Source: Dipteris shenzhenensis
Lineage: Eukaryota > Polypodiophyta > Polypodiopsida > Gleicheniales
Length of the DNA: 64,000 nt
Direction: 5' to 3' (one strand)
Assembly (NCBI GenBank): GCA_047967505.1
Contig: CM106540.1
Shown here: positions 1-11,375 of the stretch, piece after piece
Layout: each line of letters opens with the position of its first letter
Position numbering within the stretch: position 1 is the first letter of the stretch
Notes under the pieces: generated by a model
The model's input: the letters and a program-made list of their open reading frames with translations, nothing else
Told to the model about the DNA's origin: nothing
Database searches by the model: none
Translations under genes and position numbers: made by a program

Positions 1-124
1 CTGCCTTGGGAGTGAGAGCTTGGCAAGGTGTGCCGTGCAATGCACGATTCGGCTCCTCTCCTTGCTTGAGTTCCTCCCTGTACATAGTTTTATTAAAGAA
101 CTTGCATTAAAATAAGTAGTAACG

Positions 125-228
125 GCATTGAAATTAACAAGAAAACAAGCTAAATATCATTCATAAGGCCTGCCTGAGATCGAAAAAGAAGATGAATTGA
201 ATGTGCAGCATGGAAAAGGGGGCAGAAA

Positions 229-284
<56 letters not shown>

Positions 285-334
285 AGGGAGGGTCAACCCG
301 TGGTCTTGTCGCATTTTGAGGGCCTCATAGGAGG

Positions 335-371
<37 letters not shown>
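125..371 (-). repeat. Dispersed CT-rich repeat, inverted copy, with two (GA)n tracts
   Basis: Read on the minus strand, 154-240 matches 5225-5312 on the plus strand: a CT tract, an 'agctttc' segment, 'ttttccatgct', then 'ggcaggccttatgaatgat' and, more weakly, 'agcttgtttt'. (GA)n runs lie at about 231-280 and 341-371. The 97-residue Ser/Leu frame across this stretch is just the translated microsatellite. Related units on the plus strand lie at 741-1250 and 4740-5345, and another minus-strand copy at about 62464. Confidence 0.7.
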
Positions 372-375
<4 letters not shown>

Positions 376-603
376 TGAAGGGAATAAATTAGCAATGAGA
401 GAGGGAGAAAGAGAGAGGATTTGAAGGGTTGATGTGGCTCCACGCGGAGAGAATCCCCTTTAAAAATGAGCTTTTGAAATGCCCATGGGCTTTACTTAGG
501 CCTCCATATATGGTAGGCCAAAAAAGAAAGACTCGCCCACCCACTCATCCACCCATGGTCCTATTGAGGGGCACTTGCCTTGGACCTATGCTGCACGCAT
601 CAA

Positions 604-652
604 GGTTTGAACGCGGGCTGCCGCGTTGGTAGGGAGACACGCCTACCACTAG
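604..652 (-). mobile_element. tRNA-derived SINE head (candidate)
   Basis: On the minus strand a pol III box A-like stretch (CCTAGTGGTAGGC, about 641-653) is followed after about 27 bases by a box B-like stretch (GCGTTCAAACC, 604-614). This order and spacing is that of the tRNA-related 5' part of plant SINEs. The sequence does not fold as a complete tRNA, so a working tRNA gene is unlikely. The 3' end of the element was not located. Confidence 0.4.
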
Positions 653-740
653 GTATCCACTGCAAAAGTAACACTTCTAAGTGTAAAAGTCCTTCCTCGA
701 TGGAAAAAGGCCACGTGTGATGTCCCATTCACTGTTTTTG

Positions 741-1250
741 GCCTGCCCATAGGAAAGGCTATAGTAATCAGTTGGTTTTGGTGGAGATGATAAAATGCTA
801 TTTTTGGCATGCTTGTTTTTGTCCTCATCCAATTGGTGCTTGCTATTTTTGTCCCCATTTTTTTCTCCCCCTTTCTCTCTCTCTTCTTCTTCCTCTTCTT
901 CTTCTTATTCCAAGTAGCTATTTTTATCCTCATCCAATTGGTGCTTGTTATTTTTGCCCTACCCTGAGGAGGGAAGGCTTTAGTAAAGGTGTTTGTGTTT
1001 AAGAAAGGGAAAATGATGTGGATCTATTGCTATTTTGGTCCCCATTTTTTTCTCCCCCTTTCTCTCTCTCTCTCTTCTTGTTCTTCTTCCTCTTCTTCTT
1101 CTTGTTCTCTCAGCTTCCAGGGCAGCCTTTTGAATTTATTCCACTTGTTATCCCCATTTTTTTCTTACCGTTTCTCGTCTCTTCTTCTTCTTCTTGTTCT
1201 CTCTCTCACCTTCCAGGCAGGCCTTTTGAATGTATTCAACTTGTTTTGGG
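741..1250 (+). repeat. Dispersed CT-rich repeat, direct copy upstream of the PPR gene
   Basis: About 130 bases from 741 (starting near 'ggcctgcccatag', through 'cagttggttttggtggagatg') recur almost unchanged from 4740. A following unit with CT tracts and 'caggcaggccttttgaatg' plus 'tattcaacttgtttt' (about 1205-1245) recurs around 5035-5065. The repeat places CT microsatellites directly upstream of the PPR gene and may contribute its promoter or 5' UTR, which is an inference only. Confidence 0.7.
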
Positions 1251-1307
1251 TTGTACGACTCGTCTATCGTATTTCACGTATTCGTTCTTGTTTGGTGATA
1301 AAATACC

Positions 1308-3710
1308 TTGCACTCCCATAGAGCGTCTGGAAAACATGAGTTGCAAAAGAAAATTAGACTATGCAGCCCTCTCGTCGCTCAGGTACGTCATAAGGAGGTC
1401 TGTGGTCGGAGAAAATATTTTTTCCCACTTTTGGCAATTTGTTCTGTTGTGGTTGACTGGTACAATCCAGGTCAGTTTAAAGACATGCTCCAAAAAATGG
1501 CCAAAACATCCGTACGAAACCGTGGCTTGGCGGAGGAGTGGGTCAAGGCCGGCTTCAGGTCTGGAGTACAGGTGAGTACATCTAAAGCACAAGAACTGCG
1601 AGAGAAAAGTGGATGGGAACCCCTCAGCTTAGAGGAGGCACTCACGTCTATGGAACGGATGCCCCAGCTGCCTTCTCTTCAGAACCTTACATGCATTTTG
1701 CTGAAGTGCAGAACTAAGAAAAATCTAGCGTATACCAAACGCTTGTATGCCTACATGTGCAAAAGAGGGCTGGAAGATGACAGACTTGTTGGAAACTACC
1801 TCGTCCCATTGTTGGTCCAAGTTGGAAGCATGTCTGATGCTCAAAATCTTTTTAACAAGTTGCTTGATCGGAATGTGTATTCTTGGACATCTCTCATCAT
1901 GGGTTATATGGAGTCTGGGGAATCATTGCATGCCCTCAACCTCTACCAGAAAATGCAAGAGGATTCTGTACATCCTAGCACCTATACTTTTGTCGCGCTA
2001 CTGAAGGCCTGTGCTACTCTGAAAGATCCAGAAAGAGGCTGTGAAATACACAAGCAGATTGCCAAAAAGGGGATGGAAAGAGATCTTTTTGTTGGCAGCA
2101 CCTTGGTGGATATGTATGCCAAATGTGGCTCACTCACAAAAGCACGGGAAGCGTTTGACAAACTGTCAGTCAGAAATGAGGTCTCATGGACTGCACTGAT
2201 CGCTGGATATGCCGAACATGGGCATGGAGAGGAAGCGCTGAACTGTTTTGAACAGATGCAAGTGGAAGGTCTGTCTCCCGATGCTCTCACATTTGTTTGC
2301 AGCTTGAAAGCTTGTGGTACCATAGGAGCCATAGACAAGGGCCATGAAATACATGTTGAGATTGCAAGAAAGGGGCTGGAAACAGATCTTTTTGTTGGCA
2401 ACACCTTGGTGGATATGTATGCTAAGTGTAGTTTGCTTGCAAAAGCACAGGAAACATTTGACAAGCTCCCAATTCGAAACGAGGTCTCCTGGAATGCATT
2501 GATCGCAGGATATGCTGAGCATGGACTTTGTGAGGAAGCATTGAGCTGTCTCGAACAGATGCAACTGGAGGATCTTTCTCCGGATGCTGTCACATTTGTT
2601 TGCAGCTTGAAAGCTTGTGGCAGCATAGGAGCCATAGAGAAGGGGCAAGAAATACACGCCAAGATTGCCCGAAAGGGGCTGGAAGGAGATCTTTTTGTAG
2701 GCAACACTTTGATAGATATGTATGCCAGATGTTGCTCGCTTGCAAAAGCACAGGAATCATTTGACAAACTGCCACTTCGAGATGTCGTCTCGTGGACTGC
2801 ACTGATGGCAGGATATGCCCAGCTAGGAGAAAGTGAAGAAGTCTTCAATATGCTTGAGAGAATGAGAGGAGAAGGGATAGAGCCAGATGGGGTCACATTC
2901 TGTCTTATCCTTACTGCGTGCAGTCACACGGGGCTCGTGGATAAGGGCCAGAAGTACTTTGATGCCATGAGCAAAGAGTATGGCATTACTCCAACTATTG
3001 AGCACCACACTGGCATGATTGATCTTGTTGGCCGTGCAGGCCAATTAGACGTGGCGATAGCAATGGTGAAGAAGATGCCTTTGCATCCTAATCTTGCAGT
3101 GTGGCATACAGTGTTGAGTTCTTGTCGAAAGTGGGGTAATGTGGAGCTTGGAAGACTGGCCTTTGAACATGCTGTGCAATTGGATGAAAAGGATGCTGCA
3201 GCTTATATCCTGATGTGTAACATCTACGCAGATGCTCACATGCAGGAGGAAGAGAAGACGATCGAGGCGATGAGGGTGAAAGAACAAGCATGGAAAAAGC
3301 CAGGACAGAGTTGGTGGAGTGATGCTGGCGGGATTGTACATTCATTTGTGGTGGGGGATAAAAGACATTCCCAAAGCAGGCATATATACGCAAAGCTAGA
3401 AGATCTTTCTGTGAAAATGAAGGAGGAAGGCTATGTTCCAGATTTGCATTGGGTGTCACCAGATGTATCTGTTGATGCAAAAAGAGATGGGTTATGTGGG
3501 CACAGTGAGAAGCTGGCCATTGCATGTGCCCTAGTCAATACACCCAAGGGGACACCCATACGGGTTGTCAAGAATCTTTGTATTTGTAAAGACTGCCATG
3601 CTGCCACTGCACTGATATCAAAGATTGAGCAGCGAACTATTTTTGTCAAAGATGCAAACCGCTTTCATGTATTCAAGGAAGGAAAGTGTGTTTGTGGGGA
3701 CTATTGGTGA
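1308..3710 (+). CDS. PLS-class pentatricopeptide repeat protein with E/E+ and DYW deaminase domains
   Basis: An 800-codon intronless frame. By family knowledge, PPR-DYW proteins bind organellar transcripts in a base-specific way and deaminate C to U in plastids or mitochondria. The N-terminal ~60 residues are basic and poorly conserved, compatible with an organellar targeting peptide. PPR motifs run from about residue 110 to 600 in P-L-S order, seen as repeated 'VDMYAKCGSL', 'VSWTALIAGYAEHG' and 'PDALTFVCSLKACG' blocks; three ~101-residue P-L-S units are nearly identical. The E/E+ region precedes a PG-box-like stretch (PGQSWW, then HSFVVGD). The DYW domain shows the zinc/deaminase signature HSEK, then CICKDCH, and ends exactly in CGDYW. 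The first ATG was chosen; an ATG about 190 bases further in (MAKTS) is an alternative start. A perfect splice-donor string (CAG/GTGAGT, about 1570) lies in the frame but the frame stays open. This is the only apparently intact host gene here. Confidence 0.9.
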   Translation: MHSHRASGKHELQKKIRLCSPLVAQVRHKEVCGRRKYFFPLLAICSVVVDWYNPGQFKDMLQKMAKTSVRNRGLAEEWVKAGFRSGVQVSTSKAQELREKSGWEPLSLEEALTSMERMPQLPSLQNLTCILLKCRTKKNLAYTKRLYAYMCKRGLEDDRLVGNYLVPLLVQVGSMSDAQNLFNKLLDRNVYSWTSLIMGYMESGESLHALNLYQKMQEDSVHPSTYTFVALLKACATLKDPERGCEIHKQIAKKGMERDLFVGSTLVDMYAKCGSLTKAREAFDKLSVRNEVSWTALIAGYAEHGHGEEALNCFEQMQVEGLSPDALTFVCSLKACGTIGAIDKGHEIHVEIARKGLETDLFVGNTLVDMYAKCSLLAKAQETFDKLPIRNEVSWNALIAGYAEHGLCEEALSCLEQMQLEDLSPDAVTFVCSLKACGSIGAIEKGQEIHAKIARKGLEGDLFVGNTLIDMYARCCSLAKAQESFDKLPLRDVVSWTALMAGYAQLGESEEVFNMLERMRGEGIEPDGVTFCLILTACSHTGLVDKGQKYFDAMSKEYGITPTIEHHTGMIDLVGRAGQLDVAIAMVKKMPLHPNLAVWHTVLSSCRKWGNVELGRLAFEHAVQLDEKDAAAYILMCNIYADAHMQEEEKTIEAMRVKEQAWKKPGQSWWSDAGGIVHSFVVGDKRHSQSRHIYAKLEDLSVKMKEEGYVPDLHWVSPDVSVDAKRDGLCGHSEKLAIACALVNTPKGTPIRVVKNLCICKDCHAATALISKIEQRTIFVKDANRFHVFKEGKCVCGDYW

Positions 3711-4739
3711 CGCCAGCGCATCTATAGCAGCCAGTGTCCCTCTCATTTGAAATTCTATCGTTAGAATGAGGTGAGATGTATTCATAGTCGAGTTGGATTG
3801 TGTTTTATGCTACACAGAGTTGCCTTAAAAAGATCACAGATCTGCCGCTTAAACAAGATGGTGTGAATTTGGAATCTAGAAATCAAGTGGCCAATTTCTA
3901 TGGACGCAAACCTCAAAACTTTTTTGATTTCTTCAAATTACAGCTTGTGATTTTTGTGGATGCGGTGCTTGCAATTGTCTTACTACATCACATGGATTTT
4001 CACAATTGTAGCAAGAGCTATAACATGAACATTTCCTAATCAAACTATTTATAATGAAACAAAGAGGGTGATATACTGAAATGCATGAAATTTAAAAAAA
4101 TGCATGAAACTATTTACAGTTTGGAGGTTTCAGTGAAACATTTCTACGTTTTAACAAGCGCGATGATCTATTAGGCTGGTATGTGATATATATATGGGTG
4201 TGTGTGGTGTGAGGGAGAGACGAGCAGCCTGCATGCAATCGCCCTTCTCTCCCTGTTTTCCTCCGTCTGCTGCTTCTTGGCCTGATTTTGTTTTGTTCTG
4301 ACAGCTTCGGTTTTTGCTGCTTTCCCGTCCCTTGCTGTTCGCCACCTCCATTTACTGCTGGATTTTCCCGTTTATTGCTGCTCTCACCCTTTGCCACGAA
4401 CAAACGCTCCCTTAAGTGCCTGTTCTTTGCTCTCATGGGTCACAGCATGGGGGCTTTGTTCGTTCAGGTAAATCTTACGCACAGTTCTTTTCTCTTCGTG
4501 ATTTTTGTGTTTCTCCTAAAGTCTACAGGGCTGTGTTTTTGGCATCTCGATACACTAATGACTACCTAGTTTAGTGAGAGTGAAAATTTCATGAATTTTT
4601 GTGGACATTTTTATAATTGGACTAAGTTAGCACTTGCTATGTGTATCCCTTGAAATCCTCCATCTTGCTATTTATATCCCCCTCTCTCTCTCTCTCTCTC
4701 TCTTCTTTTCTTCTTCTTCTTCTTCTCTCTCTTTCCTTT
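3711..4739. other. PPR 3' flank; no gene recognised
   Basis: AT-rich 3' flank of the PPR gene without a convincing open frame. Around 4190 a TATATATATGG string is followed by a CT-rich stretch and, at 4434, an ATG with a short frame ending in a good splice donor (CAG/GTAAAT, about 4470). No downstream exon could be found, so no gene is called. Confidence 0.5.
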
Positions 4740-5182
4740 TGGCTTGCCCATAGCAAAGGCTATAGTAATCAGTTGGTTTTGGTGGAGATGATAAAATGCT
4801 ATTTTTATCATGCTCGTTTTTGTCCTCATCCAATTGGTGCTTGCTATTTTTGTCCCCATTTTTTTCTGCCCCTTTCTCTCTCTCTCTCTCTCTCTTCTTC
4901 TTCTTCTTCTTCTTGTAGGCAGCTATTTTTGTCCTCATCCATTTGGTGCTTGCTATTTTTGTCCCCATTTTTTTCTCCCCCTTTCTCTCTCTCTTCTTTT
5001 CTTCTTCTTGTTCTCTATCTCACCTTTCTCTATCTTACCTTTTGAATGTATTCAACTTGTTTATGATTGGTGCAAGTTTCAATTGTTATTTTCATCCCTT
5101 AAATTTCTCCATCTTTTTCTCTACTTTCTTTATGTCTCTCACCCCTTCTCTCTCTCTCTCTTCACACACACTTTTTTGGTGG

Positions 5183-5230
<48 letters not shown>

Positions 5231-5345
5231 GAGCTTTCAGCCCTCTTTTCCATGCTACCCATCCAATTGATCTTCTTTTTCCTTATTTTGGATCTTGGGC
5301 AGGCCTTATGAATGATTTTCATCATTTATAGCTTGTTTTTCACAC
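4740..5345 (+). repeat. Dispersed CT-rich repeat cluster downstream of the PPR gene
   Basis: Contains a near-copy of 741-870 (4740-4870), two further 'tcctcatccaattggtgcttgctatttttgtcccc'-type segments, (CT)n tracts near 4683, 4877 and 5187, an (AC)n run at about 5215-5230, and the segment 5225-5345 that is inverted relative to 125-240. Another 'aggcaggccatatgaatg' unit follows at about 5351. Long Ser/Leu frames here are translated microsatellite. Confidence 0.7.
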
Positions 5346-5627
5346 CATCAAGGCAGGCCATATGAATGAAATTCATCTTGTTCTTTATCTTTGGGGTTTT
5401 TCTTTGCCAATTTACTTTCATCTTGCTACCTTTGGATTCTATAGCGGGCTTTTCTTTTAGCAGAAAAATTATGACATCCTCTACTTCTCGCCAGGATATT
5501 TCTCAAGACCCCAAATGTCGACATATTGATGTCTCAAGTGATAGCTTTGTGTATATGAAAACTGGAATACTACTTCTCATTCAAGCATAGATACACAATA
5601 TGTTTATCACGTACTACATGAAGATTT

Positions 5628-5848
5628 TGTTAGCACTGAGCCCTGGTATGGCCTTGTAGGCTAGTCTTAGGACTCATTTAACCCTTAGGCTAACTTCATT
5701 GGCAACCATATGGTTGACTTCGGGGCCATATAGGCCACCCCTTTGAACTTTCTCATTATCCATTTGCAAGAACTTCGTCTTTGTTGTCTGCTCCCTTGCA
5801 CTCCACACCCATTCCATTGCTTCCCGCACCCAATGGTGGTATCAGAGC
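5628..5848 (+). mobile_element. LTR end with tRNA-iMet primer-binding site (orphan 5' LTR)
   Basis: TGGTATCAGAGC at 5837-5848 is the standard plant primer site complementary to initiator tRNA-Met. It lies four bases after a sequence ending in CA (5832). Going back, a TG at 5628 (TGTTAGCACTGAG) could be the LTR start, giving about 205 bp. No matching 3' LTR and no recognisable gag or pol follow on this strand. The PBS is clear; the LTR start is a guess. Confidence 0.6.
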
Positions 5849-7109
5849 AGGTTTTCTAGCTCCTACCTTCCCCCGCTCGTGCTCAGCCATTGCTCCTACT
5901 TGCCATTTTACTCCAGTTCCGTCCGATGCCTCATTTCATTGCTAGAAACCTGCTTTTTGAGTAGAAAAACACTTCAGCGGGGCTGTTTTTTGGCTTTTTC
6001 AAGTCCGATTTCAATGTTTTGTGCAATTTCTGATCTACTTTCATAGAAACCACAGCTTCACATCATTTTAACTCTGTTCGTACAATTGTACGGACACCAT
6101 ACAGACGTATGTATGTACAGATGCACAACGTTGCCAGCAATCCATACAACCTGACTGCAAGTGATTTCAAGCATTTTTGGCTTATACTTTGACTTTTTTT
6201 TATCATTTTGGCCTTCCTCCAGCTACTCCAACCATCTCTAGCACCATTTGGATGGGATTTTCTCCCTCTCGACTTAGATCTGCCTGAAATTGGGGCTTTT
6301 GAACAGATTGCGAGTTATTGTCAAATTTGCAGGTTATTTTGTCACATTTGCACTCATTGGCCGCTTTGATTATGAAATTTAGGGTGTTTTAGTGACATTG
6401 GCGAGAATTTGATGCAGATTTGGTCACATTTGCAACATTCCAGCAAAATTTGGGGTTTTCATCTGCAGTCAGTTTGTACTGAGATTGGATAGATATGCAG
6501 GTATTTGCCCCTTGATTTGGGCTGGTCACCTTTGGCAGGACCTTCTTTGCGGGATAGATTTTGCAGGACACCTTGTGCATTTTCTCATTGTTTGAGCACT
6601 CACTTTTGCAAACTCACTTTGCAGGGGGCTCATTTGATTAGACTATTTTTTCGAGGTCATTTTTGGGGACAACATCTGCATTTTACTCAGTGTTTGAGCA
6701 TCCATCTTGGCATTGACACTTGTGGACATTTGCTGTCATTTTTGGTTCGACATTTGCAGCCAGTAGTCGGATACTTGGGCAACCAACTCTTTGCATTATA
6801 GCCTTGAGACTGTGACATTTGTAGGGTGCTTATCTATTTATTTATTTAAAATATCCTTCTACTTGTGATGGCCCTCATCCCAATCTATGCTCAACTTGGG
6901 TAGGAGCCCCAGATGGCACTCCTTTCCCTATGGTTGCACCATGGCAACCAGTGCCTAATGTGACAATGCCTATACCTAGGCCTATACCAGTGCGACCCGT
7001 ACACCCAAGCCCGCTACACATTTGCCGAAAGTGGCATCTATTGTGGTTGAACTAACATGGCATACATATCTAGTACTGTAGCTAGCATTTTGTACAAGCG
7101 TCCTTGACA
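5849..7109. other. No gene seen; probable leader remnant of the upstream LTR element
   Basis: Stretch with many scattered 'catttgca/catttttgg' words and short frames only. It begins directly after the iMet primer site and so probably began as the untranslated leader of that element. Nothing else could be recognised. Confidence 0.4.
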
Positions 7110-8608
7110 CTTTTTTCTACTAGTTGAAATCTTCTGGATTTGTCTTTGATAGTGCATTCATCTCTATCAAAGAGAATCAGTAGTTGTACTCTGTCATTTG
7201 ACCTATTGACAAGAGGTTCTTGCTGAGCTTTGGAATGTAGAGTAAATCTTTCACCAATCCTTTCGCACCAGTGAAATTGTTCATAGGGATAATGCCTGAC
7301 CCTTGAATTGGAGTCAGTGTATTATCTACTGTGTAGATGACATTCTTTTAACCTTCTAATGGTTTCATCTCTATGAACCATTCCTGATGATTTGCCATAT
7401 GAGATGATGCACCGCTGTTGATGTACCAAGGATCTTGATCTGCTTGGTCGACTTGATAGCTGAAATCCTCTTTTGGATTGCAATCAATGTCTAGATACAC
7501 TGTATTAGTTTGTTGCATTTCCTCGTTTGCAAGAAACATATTCCCATGTTCATTTGCAAAATGACTGTGACTAGAATGTCCACCACGATGATTTCCTCTT
7601 CTGCGGAAAATCCCTCAATTACTGCTAGATTGACCGCCTTGGTTGTACTGCTTCTTGCGGCAATCTCTTTTATAGTGCCCAAACTTATGACAGTAGTTGC
7701 ACTGGATGTTTGACACATTGGTGGATGCATTCCCTTGTCCTTGGAATCTTCCTCGATTGGAATGATTTTCTCTTTGTTGATTCTGATATTGCTGATGCTG
7801 ACTTTGCTGATGGTTTTGTTGCTGATGATGACCACTTCTCTGGAATGAGTCTACCTCTGCCTCTGATTTTGTATGAAGTTGTGAATGCCTGATCATTACA
7901 ATGACCTTTGCGTGCATGAATGGCTTGCGTCCTGAGTTCACCAAGTAAGACTGCCTGGAGCTCTTCCAATGTCGGAATTTGTCGTTGAATGGCAATACTC
8001 TAGACTAGATTCTCGTATCCCTCTCCTAGTCCATTAAGGATGACTTGAACCATTTCTACTAGATTCATAGTCTCTCCTCATGCTGCAAGTTGATTGTTGT
8101 AGTCTTCGATCCAGAGTAAGTAAGCATGACCGGTTTCGCTGTTATTGTAGAAACTCTGGTTGATTTGGTTTCTTAGTGTGAGAATTCTGGACGTGCTCTT
8201 GGACTCGTAGAGAGTTGCGAACATATCCCATTCTTCTTTCGATGTCTTGAATGTGTTAAGCTGTCCTAGCATGACATCTTGCACATTTTGCTTGATCAGA
8301 TGATATGCATACTTATCTTTCTTATCCCATTCTGCCTGTGCTCAGGCAATGGCAAGATCTGCTATAAGTACAGAAACTGATTGTGTAGCTGGAGATCCTA
8401 GTGTAGATCCCGCTGCTGGTGCTGTGACAACAGGTGGAGTAGAGCTACTATTGGCTTGATCGTCCAATGGTCTAGGTGTAGATCCATCGACATACTCCCA
8501 TTTGTCCTGAAGTACAAGAATGGTCTCCATTCGGTATTTCCATGTGCCGTAATTGGAGTTGTCTAACTTAGCAGATGCTTGTAGATTGAGGTTGCTAGTC
8601 GTAGACAT
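7110..8608 (-). pseudogene. Ty1/copia gag-protease pseudogene
   Basis: Reading down from the ATG at 8608: N-terminal copia gag (LDNSNYGTWKYRMETIL), then the UBN2-type gag core (DVMLGQLNTFKTSKEEWDMF, YNNQLAA), a CCHC zinc knuckle (CNYCHKFGHYKRDC), and the start of the aspartic protease (WYINSGASSHMA), followed to about 7110 by the segment reading YIPKLSKNLLSIGQMTE that links protease and integrase. The protease catalytic triplet is NSG instead of DSG, so Asp is lost. Several in-frame stops and frameshifts break the frame, and integrase, RT and RNase H are missing. Family assignment is firm; the copy is dead. Confidence 0.88.
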
Positions 8609-11130
8609 GGTGTAAGAAATGTAATCAAAGTGTCGTGAAAATCACTATCTCAATCAACTACAAAACACTGATTGTAGCAAAGTGAAATTTGAACTGTCGG
8701 TGAAGATAGAACTACAATATATATAATTCGATCTATATTATAAGGCTTATGGCAAATGATGTCCGAAATAGCCAAGAGGATTTAAAAGGATGAAATGATG
8801 TGCACAATGCCGTGAAATAGCTGAATAGGCTTTACAATGATGGCATGTGTGTGTGAAATCAAATCATGTGCTATCTGCCCATTGATCAATCGGCAATGCC
8901 TCTAAACACTCTGAAGTCTGCTCATTGAACTGATGAATGTTAGGTTTCAGGTAATGTGATGATGTGAAACCGTATGTGAGGACTGACTTCGAGTAGGTAT
9001 TAGTTGAAAATTTTGGGCATGGCTTAGATTTGCAACTTGGGGAAATTCAAAGCGTCTCCTCTATGGCTATCTAGTCTCTTTGATTTAGATCTATACCGAC
9101 CGTCGATCGATGAAAGAACAACAAATAATTTCTTTTCTTTGGTTCTTTTTATGTGCTGGGTCAGATGCGTAGATGTAGAGGTGGATGTAAGTGTAGGAAG
9201 TGGATTTGTCAACTAGGCTCAAAAGTGATTGATACTTGCACCAAAATGTGCACGTGTTGTGATGAGCATGTAGAGCACAAAAAATTGATTGATTTTCCTT
9301 TCAAATTCTTCCTAGATCAAGAGATACGACTTGATCTAGGTGGAGGGGCAAAAGGAGTGCAAATGTGCTCAATGATGATGTGGCAGTCAGGGGGTCACAT
9401 GCAATGACTATGCCTGTGGAGCCCTGTGCTAAGGTGGTAGGAGTGGTCACATGCAGTGAACTATGAGTGCTTGTAGAGGGATAACTGTGCCTGTTAGGGG
9501 ACTGCCATGTGATGTGGCAGTGGGGATAAGGGTGCCACGTGTCACAATTTTGACCACACCTTAACCAAGGGTTAACTTGACCTTGGGTTATGTACCCAAC
9601 CCTATCCAAAAGGTTGACTCAGGGTCAACCTAACTATACCACTTAATTGAGGTCAAATATAATATGCTATGTGTCATGCAACCTGACCACAAGGCTAACC
9701 CAACCTATGGTGGCCTAACTGAACCAAGGCTGACCGAACCTATGTTTGATAACCCTTAGGAGATAATTTGCCATGTGGGGTTAGGTTAATCCTTATCTGC
9801 CATGTGTCCTTTCCTAAAGTGTAGAACCTTGGAAAGGAAGGGATGAAGCTCAACAGAGATGGCGATGTTGGCATTAGCTTGGCTGTAGCGAACAAGGTGG
9901 CTATTGGAAGCCCGTTATGGAAGCTCACAGCTCAACTTGGTTGTGGAGTTCGATGGATGAGCAGTTGTCTGCAGAGCAGCTGGAGTGTGGCTTGCTTTGC
10001 ATGCAGATATTTGGTTGTAGTTGTGAGGATTCTATACTTGCAACTACGAGGAAGGATATGGCATTGGCATTGGAGGTGAGGGAGCTGGCCATCCTCGTAG
10101 GAGGCTCAATCGGTGAAGAGTTCAAATGGTTGCTAAAGGCTGGTGCTCACTTCATCGATGGAGGAGGGAGCCACAACGCCGATGCTACATATGGAGCAAC
10201 CCGTGGATGCTAGAGCGCTAAGGCTGTGCTGGAGCAAGAGCTTGGAAGATGGGCAGCGGCCAGTTGGAGCTTTGTTGAGCTGCTTTTGAGTCTTTAGTAG
10301 CCAGGCTGTCGTTGGAGAGGCACGACTTTGGCTGTTGGAGAGCGTTGAGGATGGCTGGTCGGTAGCGCACTGTGGAAGGACCCTTGATGGCAGAAGGTCA
10401 TTGTTAGACCAGCTCCCTGCTCAACATGCGACACCTCTAGCCATACTAGCAATCAGCAAGCAACGGCGGGTGCTGTGGGCTGCGGCTTATGGAATAGCCT
10501 AGTTGGAGCAGACTAGTTGTGAGCAGTCGAGGATCTTGGAGGAGCTTGTAGGAGCATCTTGCAGGATGCAGAAAGCCAATTATAGAGTGCTTTGCAGGAG
10601 GTTGATGCAGCTAAGGTTGTTGAAGCTACTACAATTGATGGTGTTAAGTCCTTATCTCTAAAGATTCATGCCACGAGAGCTTTAGAGGTATTATAGGCAG
10701 GAGGTAGACTGGCCGTGGTGCTAGAGTCGCCTCGTTTGGGAGGCCTTTCTCTTGCATATAGTTGCATAGTTGCCTATGTTGGAGTTGTGCTCTCTGTCTC
10801 TCTCACAAAACCTTTGAAAACACTCCCTATCTCACTCTCTCTTGCAATAAGGAGAATATAGATGCTCTCTCTCGCAAAAGAACATAAAAATTCAATCTCT
10901 CCCTATCTTTCTCTCAACGGGCTCTTACAAATCTCTCTCTCTCAATCATAATTCTATCAAAGAAATGAAGGAGCATCTCTCTCTCTCTCTCTGTCACGTG
11001 AACGGAAATATCTCAAATGGATAGAAATTCTTCTCTATCACTCAATGGAAGTGAAACTCGAGAACACTCTCGATCTCTCGATCACTCTCACTCTCTCAAG
11101 AATCGCAATGCCTCAGCGGAAGGCAAGGGA
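8609..11130. other. No gene recognised; repeat-derived spacer
   Basis: No convincing coding region. It holds short palindromic words around 9540-9640 (for instance AGGTTGAC, five bases, GTCAACCT at 9610-9630), a degenerate GC-richer part at 9840-10700, and TC-rich stretches at 10780-11100. It lies between a minus-strand LTR/PBS (11131-11366) and the minus-strand copia gag, and may partly be that element's leader. Confidence 0.4.
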
Positions 11131-11366
11131 GCTTTAATACCATGACAAAATATGAAGAGGGGAGAGGAGAAGAGTGGAGATGAGGAGAGAGGGAATAGCT
11201 AGAGAGCACACCACAAATGACTAACTATACACTAGATTTAGTTGAAAATGTAGAATATATACAAACCCATTTAGGGCTACGGCATCTAACCCTTTCCTTT
11301 ATAGCACTCTATTGGGTTAGTGCTATGCACATATGATCACATGATGTTGAGCGTGAACTCTCAACA
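11131..11366 (-). mobile_element. Minus-strand LTR with degenerate iMet primer site
   Basis: On the minus strand a 224-bp unit runs from TGTTGAGAG (11366) to TTTTGTCA (11143) and is followed directly by TGGTATTAAAGC (11142-11131), two mismatches from the plant iMet primer site. A GCTATAAAGG TATA-like box lies inside. This fits a 5' LTR of an element reading toward lower coordinates, possibly the copia whose gag begins at 8608, though the 2.5-kb spacing would be unusually long. Confidence 0.5.
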
Positions 11367-11375
11367 CTCCAAGCT

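Noticed and set aside
1982-2896. 304-codon antisense frame
   Set aside because: Exact shadow of the PPR repeats on the opposite strand; repeats copy the absence of stops.
4288-4569. 93-codon frame with ATG at 4434 and a donor-like CAG/GTAAAT
   Set aside because: CT-rich composition and no downstream exon found; too weak for a gene call.
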